A stretch of DNA of 64,000 nucleotides from Symbiodinium microadriaticum (Eukaryota > Sar > Dinophyceae > Suessiales > Symbiodiniaceae): assembly GCA_001939145.1 (NCBI GenBank), contig LSRX01000130.1, positions 353,235 through 417,234 of the forward strand, read 5' to 3'. Below the pieces are notes generated by a model, which ran no database searches, was not told where the DNA came from, and saw only the letters and a list, made by a program, of their open reading frames with translations. A program made the position numbers and the translations under genes. Shown here piece by piece: positions 56,475 through 64,000 of this stretch. Within the stretch, counting starts at the first letter, position 1, and each line of letters starts with the position of its first letter.

Positions 56475-56972
56475 TTGCTCCTTGCAGCGACTTGGGAGGT
56501 TGGGGGGTATCTTCTGTGGGTCATAAGGTTTCGGGTTGCCAAGGTTCCGATTGAGGGCGCGACCGAGTCTAGCCTAATTGAACCTCTTACAATGGACACA
56601 ACCTCGCCTGCTGCTTGCTCCTTCCCCGTCAGATCCCGTCAGATTCTGTCTACGACTTCGCGTTCAGAGCCTCGACTAGGTAGTGCTAGTGATGATTGCG
56701 ACCCTTCTAAGACCTTTGCACCACGGAGGGCTTCGGGGATCCGCGTTGCAGCTGCCGTGTCTCCAAACCCATCTCTAGAAACCGTGCCGGATGTCGCGTT
56801 TCTCCTTGGGCTGCTTCGGCAGGCTAGGTATGGTGAGGTACGAAAACGGCGGTGTGCTGGTTGCCTTCACCCAGAAGCTGCGTCTGGGAACAGCACCGCA
56901 ACACGCGTTTACAGCAGCAACCGCGAGTGCAGCAACCAAATCATGTTGCTGATGACTTGTCATTGCAGTTGA
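56475..56972 (+). CDS. Open run of 165 codons, doubtful
   Basis: Ser/Arg-rich translation with no recognisable domain. The minus strand is also partly open. Nothing beyond length argues for a gene. Confidence 0.15.
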   Translation: MLLAATWEVGGYLLWVIRFRVAKVPIEGATESSLIEPLTMDTTSPAACSFPVRSRQILSTTSRSEPRLGSASDDCDPSKTFAPRRASGIRVAAAVSPNPSLETVPDVAFLLGLLRQARYGEVRKRRCAGCLHPEAASGNSTATRVYSSNRECSNQIMLLMTCHCS

Positions 56973-57039
56973 GTTTGCGATAGGCATCAACGGTTGCCAA
57001 TATCAGCACTGATAAGGCTTGTGCAGGTCTATACTTCTT

Positions 57040-57252
57040 CAGGTTGGGTATGGTTACAACCTTGTCGGGGCAAGTGAATTAAACCGCTCTGGCTACATTA
57101 CGGTGTGTGACCCAGTTAACCTTGAGCCCGAAGTGGCTAATCTCCAAAAACATCTACTTTCATCCTCTGCACTCACGGGTCTCGCTGTCACTGGACTGCT
57201 CGGACTGCTCGCCACTCATTCTGTCCCCGGTCTTGGCCAAACACTGCTTTGA
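57040..57252 (+). CDS. Possible exon with a hydrophobic segment
   Basis: Plus strand reads VCDPVNLEPEVANLQKHLLS then SSALTGLAVTGLLGLLATHS, which resembles a short amphipathic helix followed by a membrane segment. No splice partners found and no family recognised. Confidence 0.2.
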   Translation, partial: QVGYGYNLVGASELNRSGYITVCDPVNLEPEVANLQKHLLSSSALTGLAVTGLLGLLATHSVPGLGQTLL

Positions 57253-57749
57253 CAAGGAAAAACGCTGTTGTTTGGACAAAGGCAAACAGAGAAATACCCA
57301 ACTAGTTATCAATTATCAATGTACGTGCTTATGTGTAATCTTGTATGGGTATTCATTGGTCGACTTCTGTGGCTATTCCGCTATATTCATTTTATTGGTG
57401 ACTTATGTCTTTATGTACCGTCTATTTTGGCGGCATGATCGCTAACATACTGGACATCTCTTCCGACTCTTGACAAGCCCTCCCCGTTGAACCCTAAACC
57501 CTAAACCCAACACCCACAGCCTAGGAACGGAGGTCCACAGATCGACAGCTTGTAAGACGAGAAGTCTCTTGTTGTGGTCTTAAGGAGATGTCCGTGGCGT
57601 TTGGGTGGTACAGTACCTTAGGGTGAATGTATGGTCGCACGTCGCCGCGTCAGCCATCTGGATGAGTCCACACACCCCTATTGCCCCATTCACGTGAAGA
57701 GATGCGCCCCTTTAGCTCAGTCAGTGTATTCCCAAGCCCTAAGCCAGTC

Positions 57750-58046
57750 ATCCCACAACCTGCATAGCAAACCGAAGACCTAAATGGCTTAGGTCTAGGT
57801 GTGAGGGGTTTAGGGTTCAGGGTAGCTAGGACGAGCCCGCATTGCAGGGATAAGTCAGACAGCATACTCGAAAACGCAGAAAGGGCTTATATAGGGTGTA
57901 AGCCTAGAGCTTATCCACTTCGACGAGTCAATGGAATATCGATACTTCAAGCGGCTTCACGCCGAATCGAAATCCGAATCCCTAAGCAATACCTGGAGCC
58001 CGTGAAACCTTCCTTTCTAGGGCTCCGTATCCTGATTTCTTTATAG
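57750..58046 (+). CDS. Unrecognised split gene with a 40-bp GTTTAGG intron
   Basis: The upstream exon ending at 57807 reads CIANRRPKWLRSRCE plus two bases. The intron 57808-57847 is only 40 bases, GTTTAGGGTTCAGGG then the GCTAGGACGAGCC block and ATTGCAG. The next exon from 57848 completes Gly and reads DKSDSILENAERAYIGCKPR, AYPLRRVNGISILQAASRRI, EIRIPKQYLEPVKPSFLGLR, with a stop at 58046 or a donor GTATCC at 58027. Phase 2 matches. The downstream exon is among the most protein-like stretches in the window; the upstream one is weaker. No family recognised. Confidence 0.5.
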
Positions 58047-58370
58047 AATGCCCTTATTATCTTATTTGGGGTGCAGGCAAGTACTGGGCCCTCAACCCCC
58101 AAGCTCTGAAAAAGACCAACCCCACCCCTAAACCCTCGATGAACCGTGGCTCATACCGAGGACAACTGGCTGTTGGCTTCTCAGCCCTTGCCGTCAAAGC
58201 CGAGGGTCTTCCGTGCTTCGACATGGACCACTGAAAGGGTTTTATCCTACGAGGTTCAGCGTTTAGGGTTTAAGGGTCCCCAGGACCTAACAATTAGGTA
58301 CACCGGTTTCGATAAGCAGGCTGTGATTCTTCCGTAGATCCAGGGGTTCGGAGGATTGGTTCTTTTGTTG

Positions 58371-58404
58371 CCTCCCACCTGGCTAGGACGAGTCCGCATT
58401 GCAG
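58371..58404 (+). repeat. 38-base splice-like repeat, copy 4
   Basis: CCTCCCACCTGGCTAGGACG, AGTCCGCATTGCAG, preceded by a T-rich tract (TTCTTTTGTTG). After the AG an open run of about 37 bases (ADVREDRGKAG or GLMSERIAEKQ) reaches GTTTGGAATATAGGG, again a telomere-like donor. Confidence 0.8.
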
Positions 58405-58884
58405 GGGCTGATGTCAGAGAGGATCGCGGAAAAGCAGGGGTTTGGAATATAGGGTTTGGGGGGATTTTTAGGGTGAGGACTGATGGCTGGGGACCCTGGG
58501 TCCTATAGGCTCTCTGTGCATCTTTGGTCCGGGGAGAAAGCCGTGGAAAGCTTTGCGAGCAAACCTTTGCCCGCAAACATGGCATCACAACATGCAAGAC
58601 TTGGACACCCATGGCACAGAAGTGCACATGCCCCATCCCCAAGGTGTGGCAGAGCTTGCTTATGGCGGTAAACATGTCTTGAGGTCTAGCTTCCAGCTGA
58701 AACGATCCAAAATCCGCTAGTCGGTCTCTCCAAGCGCAAACCTCAATCAAGCCTGCCGGGGAAAAGCATGAAGTTACAGAGGAACACTTCTACCTATCAC
58801 TTCAACTAAAGCCACCAGCAAGATGACTAGAGCTTCATTGAGGGGTCGAGAAGTGTGTCTAGATATGTGGGTAGTACTCTAAAT

Positions 58885-58954
58885 TAGGGTCCCTTGTAGG
58901 GTCCTTTTCTTTTCTGGATGCCGCACTATACTGGGGACCTATGAAGGGACTCTA
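58885..58954. mobile_element. Foldback element G1
   Basis: Ends TAGGGTCCCTTGTAGGGTCC and GGGACCTATGAAGGGACTCTA, about 70 bp, TA at both ends. It sits directly against C7. Confidence 0.75.
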
Positions 58955-58956
58955 CT

Positions 58957-59059
58957 GTAGGGGTCTGAAAAAATTAGAATAGGGTTTCGCGGTATATTAC
59001 ACTAGGACTAGAATAAGGAACTCCCAAGAGTAGTATTGCTACTTATTTAGGCCCCTGTA
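58957..59059. mobile_element. Foldback element C7
   Basis: GTAGGGGTCTG at the left, TTATTTAGGCCCCTGTA at the right; core GAATAGGGTTTCGCGG and GAATAAGGAACTCCCAAGAG. Plus-strand borders GT to TTTAG. Confidence 0.85.
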
Positions 59060-59081
59060 TTAGTTTAAGAGAACCACCCAT

Positions 59082-59282
59082 ATGTCAAGCCGAATTCTGA
59101 ATCCCACGTTCTGGTCCCCGAGGCTGCGCAGACTGGACCTCCACCTCTTCTATTCGGCGTCGACGATGATGCTCATGATTGCTGCTCTGGTTCCTGGATT
59201 CTCGCTAAGCCCTGTGACTGTGCCTGGGACTGTTCCGATCTGCAGACCTCTTTGCAATGAATTACAGAACTGCACTCGATGA
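59082..59282 (+). CDS. Possible coding stretch after element C7
   Basis: Plus strand reads NPTFWSPRLRRLDLHLFYS, STMMLMIAALVPGFSLSPVT, VPGTVPICRPLCNELQNC to a stop, with a hydrophobic middle. The minus strand is open too. No family recognised. Confidence 0.22.
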   Translation: MSSRILNPTFWSPRLRRLDLHLFYSASTMMLMIAALVPGFSLSPVTVPGTVPICRPLCNELQNCTR

Positions 59283-59289
59283 ACCCGCA

Positions 59290-61500
59290 TCTGACAGCTG
59301 GCAGTCTGGTTTGTTGTTTAGGGTTTAGGGCTCTTAGCCACAATATGCTCCGGCCAAGAGCCGTCAACATCGACAAACGGTGCGGGAGGGTCGCACACTG
59401 AAATCGATGCATGACTTGGTTATGGTCGTCTCTGCTTCAACCACCAGTCTTATCTTGGGAAGTGAGACTTCCACCACTTCAGGGGTCCCTTCGTAGGCCG
59501 GCACAGCATTCCCTTGTCCTATTGTGTCATGAAGTTATGATAGGGAAGGTTTAGGGCTTTTGTTTAGGGATCTTGTCTCGTGTCGTCGATGAGGGCGACG
59601 AGTCGTACTCCTCTCTGCTGTTCCGGCGGATACTCCGCTGCTGTTCCCTTCCGACCGAACGGTCCCTCCAGTACTTAGGATATTGAGTGCTGCCAAATTT
59701 CGAAGCCACCCTCAATCTCGCCACCTCCGGCCTACATCCCGTCATATCCATCTTATACTGCTGTCAGCCGCTGTCAGTATGGGGCAAGCTCCCAATCCAA
59801 CGCATTCTTGCAGTTCTCTTGTCATGCGCTCCAGAAATGCTACCAGTCCTCGAACTACCACCAAAAAAACGGAATCTAGGAACGATCGCAAAAAAAAGGC
59901 AATGCGAGCATATCTACATAATTACAGAGGAAGGAAACATGTGCCTGTCGACTCATGGGCTGGGAAGGATACCCACACAGATCCTGATACCCTACGCCCA
60001 CAATGGAACATTGAATCTCATGTGCCAGACTCATAAAGCCACAACGTTCGTCAGACTAGCTATATAGGTAGTATTCAGGTAGTAGCATTCTACTCATACT
60101 CAATGCGAGTTACAGTATTCCTCAGGCATCTGTTCGTAATCTTAAGTCAGCCACTTGCTGCGGGGTCGACTTTAGAAAAAGAGAATTAGCATCGATTCCA
60201 GCCAGTAGAGACTTCGCATTGTAGAGGGTCAGCCAAACCTTCCAACCGCTGAATTAGTCCGGCAGAACTTCACAGCAGAGATTGCACCAAATTAAACCAA
60301 GTGTAACATTACAGAGCCCTGAGCCCTTCCCCTTGACCAAGGACTTCACATAAAGTCCCAAAAAGCCTGAAAAACGAGTGAACCCAGAACAGTTGAAAAA
60401 CCCCACTATAAGCCCCAAGCCCTAACTGAACCCTCTGCGCTTTCAAGGTTTGGAGCTTCGAAGGTATGTGTAACTCTAAACCCTAAACCCGAGGCGCAAC
60501 AAGACGCTGCAAGCAAACGCTGCGGTCGGCGGGGCAGTGGCAGCTGATCGCGCTTAGGGGCGATCTCTGGCCATCCGGTCTGAGAGGGGAGGCTTGGGAT
60601 ATAGCCGTCTTTGGCTAAAGTATACATTCAATTAACAATAAGGCTTGCATGATGTTGGGTTCCACGTTAAGTCTTGGAAGGATCGTCCTTCGAACAAAAC
60701 GCAAAATTTCTGACAAGCGCATCGTTGTCAATAAGTGCTGAGCTGCATCCAGCTGCACCAGAGCGACATCTGGACGCATCTAGGAATGCGTTCATACTGA
60801 GATCAGGTCAGAAAAAAAGGCATCCCGCTGTACAAGATGCATGAGAGAGTACAGGAGTTTCCGAACGTAAGGAGCAACTCCAGGCAGCGAGGGTCTTTGT
60901 TGGAAAAATGCTTCGGAAACCGGCAGGCTTGCAATATTCTGAAACTCCCTATGCACCGCCTGTGTGTCAGATCTCTACGGCTGCCTCGCCATCGGGTAGG
61001 TGTAGATTTCAGGGTCTCAAGTCTAGCCAGACCACGACCTGCAATCATCTTGACTGCCGCCGACACGCAAGCACCGATACCGAAACCATACGTCCTAAAT
61101 GTGGAATCCACCGCAGATAACTCAAACAGACTTTGTGCGGAACTGAGCCATAATCTTAGAACCTACATCCGAACCTTGAGGCTTTTAAGCAAACTTCTAG
61201 GTACTGTACGGTATACCGGCTATACCTGCTTCTGCCAAAATGCCAGGTACTGCAAGGCTTGGCCGCAAAAGAAATCTCGCCCAAGATATAATTGCCGGGG
61301 GAAAAATGGCATCTCGTGCCTAGCCCCAGGAGTTGCATGTCGGCGTGATGATAGTGAGGTGTCAAAAAGGTTTGGCTCGACCTAGGTTTCATATTATCGG
61401 ATGGGGCTTGGAAGCCTGGGGCTTAGGTCGTAAGAAGCGGAGACATGTTCACCATGCTGTGCCAAACGAAGACTGACCAACACGATACAGACAGTTTCCA
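59290..61500. other. Several open runs, no confident gene
   Basis: Runs at 59551-60067 and 60803-61385 are open on both strands (for example minus GPFGRKGTAAEYPPEQQRG at 59.6 kb and plus FGNRQACNILKLPMHRLCV at 60.9 kb). They may hide exons, but I could not pair splice sites. Confidence 0.35.
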
Positions 61501-61529
61501 AGGCGCTCCAAGAAAGGGACATGCTACGG

Positions 61530-61585
61530 AGTAGTAGTCGTCTTCGTGGTGGTGGTAGTAGTCGTCTCAGTGGTAGTAGAAGTAC

Positions 61586-61642
<57 letters not shown>

Positions 61643-61870
61643 CGGTAGTCGTAGTGGTGGTAGTCGTGGTGGTGGTAGTCGTAGTGGTGGTGGTGGTGGT
61701 GGTGGTGGTGGTGGTGGTAAAGACGTAGCAATACTGGTAGCTGTGGTGGTCGTGGTAGTGGTGGTGGTAGTAGTAGCAGCAGCAGCAGGAGGAGTACTAG
61801 CAGTAGCAGTAGTAGTAGTCGTCGTCGTGGTGGTGCTGGTGGTGGTGCTGGTAATAGCAGCAGTAGTAGC

Positions 61871-61925
<55 letters not shown>

Positions 61926-62016
61926 AGAGTAATAGTCATAGTCATAGTCATAGTAATAGTAATAGTAGTAGTAGCAGTAGCAGTAGCAGTAGCAGTAGCA
62001 GTAGCAGTAGCAGTAG

Positions 62017-62055
<39 letters not shown>

Positions 62056-62115
62056 CAGCAGCAGCAGTAGCAGTAGCAGCAGTAGCAGTAGCAGTAGTAG
62101 CAGGAGCAACAGTAG
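61530..62115. repeat. Long AGT/GGT/AGC trinucleotide array
   Basis: Almost 600 bp of three-base units: AGT, GGT, CGT and AGC, with stretches of pure GGT (61686-61718) and pure AGT (61866-61923) and an ATAGTC/ATAGTA section (61928-61965). All six frames are open; the apparent poly-Val, poly-Ser and poly-Thr proteins are artefacts. Confidence 0.97.
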
Positions 62116-62522
62116 TGGTTGTGGGTTCTAGTCGCAGTAGTATTGAAAGTGGGAGCTGTTACCGCAGTAGCAATTCCTGTTGAACAACGGTGGTAACTCT
62201 AGTAGCACAAGTACTAGCACCTGTGCTGTTGTCTGGAATCCACGGGACTCAAGCCCCTTGTCCACATGTACATAACTCTCTACGACAAGAAAAATCGGCC
62301 GGAAAGGTCCCTACACCCTAAACCAAAAGGTAAAGCAAATACGAGCCTGCATAGCCGACGGAAAGGACACAGAGGATTGGCCCCCGAAGGCCGTGCAGAG
62401 TCAATTGCAGCTCTAGTTGTCCGGGGTCCAGGGTTTGCGATACCAAATCCTCAAGCCATTAAGTTGACGACAAGCGCCTACACCCTGGAGCCCTGGACAC
62501 AAAAACCCGTGACCTTCTGTCA

Positions 62523-62650
62523 ATGCTGGGTAGTAGAAGTAGTCGTCGTCGTCGTCGTAGTAGTAGTAGTAGTAGTAATCGTACTAGTAGTACTAGTACG
62601 AGTACTAGTACTAGCACTAGTACTAGTAGTACTAGTACTAGTAGTAGTAC

Positions 62651-62710
<60 letters not shown>

Positions 62711-63080
62711 TAGTAGTAGTAGTAGTTACTGCTACTGCTACTGCTACTACTGCTGCTGCTGCTAGTACTAGTATCATTACTCCCGCTAGCACTACTACTA
62801 CTTCTTCTATTGCTATTGCTACTGCTACTGCTGCTGCGTGTGCTACTGCTACTGCTGCTAGTACTAGTATCATTACTCGTAGTCGTAGTAGTAGTAGTGG
62901 TGGTGGTGGTGGTGGTGGTGGTGGTGGTAGAAGTAGTAGGCGTAGAAGTAGAAGAGCAGCTAGCAGTGAGGCAGCGGCAGTAGCAGCAGCAGTGGCAGTG
63001 GCAGCAGAAGCAGCAGCAGCAGCAGCAGGAACAGGAGCAGCAGTAGTAGTAGTCGTCGTCGTCGTAGTCGTAGCTGGAGG
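62523..63080. repeat. AGT/ACT/GCT trinucleotide array with a strand switch
   Basis: AGT units (62525-62728) with embedded CTAGTACTAG palindromes at 62583-62650. The array switches to ACTGCT units (62728-62875, the complementary strand's AGT/AGC), then back to AGT, GGT and AGC. The sequence therefore can fold back on itself. Confidence 0.95.
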
Positions 63081-63084
63081 TTTA

Positions 63085-63545
63085 AGAACAACGAGGCTTT
63101 GGAGTTAAGCTTATTGGTTTCCCCATCTTCTGCCACAGCTCTTAAAGGCTTGCACAGTTTGTCACTTAAGGACTTCCAGTTGCTAAGGCCTCCTAAAACG
63201 TTAGTTGAGCCAAAAGCGCAGGTGAAGAAATGCAACTCCGAGAAATCCACCGGCCCTGTCACAAAATGTTAATTGCAACGCGTGCGACGGTGCCACAGGC
63301 AGAAGTGCTCTGCTCTGGCGCCCAAGGCGATGAGCGAACCTCCGTTTCTTCGGTAGGATTCCCGTCAGGTTCCTACCACTGCGTTGAGCCCTGGAACACT
63401 TCGTTCGAAAATCATTGCACTTGCTGGAACTTGGGGTTCATTTCGAGTCGGATGTCCTTGCAACCATGGTTCGGACTTAAGGTTCTGAGGCCGCAAAATT
63501 ACGCGGATGCATGTGTGTGTGTGTGCACATGTATGTCTTGCTAGT
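63085..63545. other. Unique sequence between arrays, no supported gene
   Basis: A plus-strand open run, 63230-63544, reads IATRATVPQAEVLCSGAQGD and SSVGFPSGSYHCVEPW, with moderate protein character. No partner or domain. Confidence 0.3.
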
Positions 63546-63574
63546 TACTCATGTGTGTAGGTAAGATGGATGAA

Positions 63575-64000
63575 TACTTTACGTATGTATGTTCATACGT
63601 ATGTATGTATGTATGTATGTATGTATGTATGTATGCATGCGTGTACTCATGTATATGTGTACGACAGGTGCAGATGCAAGATGTACGTATGTAGGTATGC
63701 ATGCACATACATATGTGTGTAAGTGAAACGGATGAATCTGTACACGAGTATGTAAGTACGCTACTACCCGTATGTATGTATATATGAGCATGTATGCACG
63801 TGTGTCTGCACATGTGGATGCATGCACGTATGTGCGGTATCTAAGCATGTCTGTGTGCGCTGTATGCGTGCATGCATGAATTTTTAGTTCATTTCTGCAC
63901 GAAAGATGATGTAGGACAGTGTAGGAACATTTGTATGTAAGTGTGTATGTATGTATGTATGTATGTATGTATGCATGTATGTATGTATGTATGTACGTAT
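63575..64000. repeat. TATG array running off the window
   Basis: TATG/CATG/CGTA units at 63580-63650, looser GTATGT units at 63660-63860, then TATG from 63930 to the last base. The same unit family as 48.6-49.4 kb. Confidence 0.95.

Noticed and set aside
21193..61035. Recurrent CTCAAGTCTAGCCAGAC word at about 21194, 32354 and 61016
   Set aside because: About 17 bases with no shared flanks or inverted ends; noted, but too short to define an element.
61521..63108. Two open frames of 220 and 280 codons (poly-Val, poly-Ser, poly-Thr)
   Set aside because: They are translations of trinucleotide arrays that stay open in all frames; no unique protein sequence of useful length is included.

Overview
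This is a nuclear window from a eukaryote with small exons and many introns. It carries no prokaryotic operons, rRNA, CRISPR array or convincing tRNA. A dinoflagellate, or a close alveolate alga, is the best guess (inference). The reasons are: degenerate TTTAGGG/CCCTAAA telomere-type repeats throughout; about half GC; microsatellites everywhere; short exons joined at AG|G acceptors; some introns that appear to need GA or GC donors; and many short inverted-repeat elements that behave like introners (introns made by small transposons). No open frame here is a complete large gene; the long ones are mostly trinucleotide repeats. I found genes by matching reading frame and phase across candidate splice sites.

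Layout. 0-10 kb: mostly simple and telomere-like repeats, one weak minus-strand coding patch (7.8-8.3 kb). 10.7 kb: one plus-strand exon beside element A1. 14.9-39 kb: a mostly minus-strand series of split coding regions (14.9-15.7, 20.3-20.7, 23.0-23.4, 29.2-29.5, 31.7, 32.5-33.2, 33.7-33.9, 35.7-36.8, 38.6-39.1 kb), interrupted by a plus-strand one at 24.3-24.6 kb. 34.9-35.66 kb is a large GATA/GACA/GGGA microsatellite. 40-47 kb: nested elements, a weak coding patch, an assembly duplication around an N, and a plus-strand gene at 46.7-47.0 kb. 47.3-49.6 kb: microsatellites. 49.6-51.2 kb: the one gene with a recognisable family, a secreted or Golgi-type sulfotransferase-like protein on the minus strand in five exons. 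52.8-58.4 kb: plus-strand exons. 61.5-63.1 kb: very long trinucleotide arrays. 63.5-64 kb: TATG arrays.

The main discovery candidate is a set of at least ten families of 70-130 bp foldback elements (A to L below), about 25 copies. Several coincide with inferred introns whose flanking exons join in phase (C1, D1, J1, C2, F2, C5, B2; also C3 and D2 inside introns). Family D runs exactly GT to AG. Otherwise unrelated families share an internal ATAAGGA..CCC core, and many have TA at both ends. A second class of 40-50 bp introns starts with GTTTAGG, like the telomere repeat, and ends in a conserved 38-base block finishing ATTGCAG. All exon models were made by eye and need RNA evidence.
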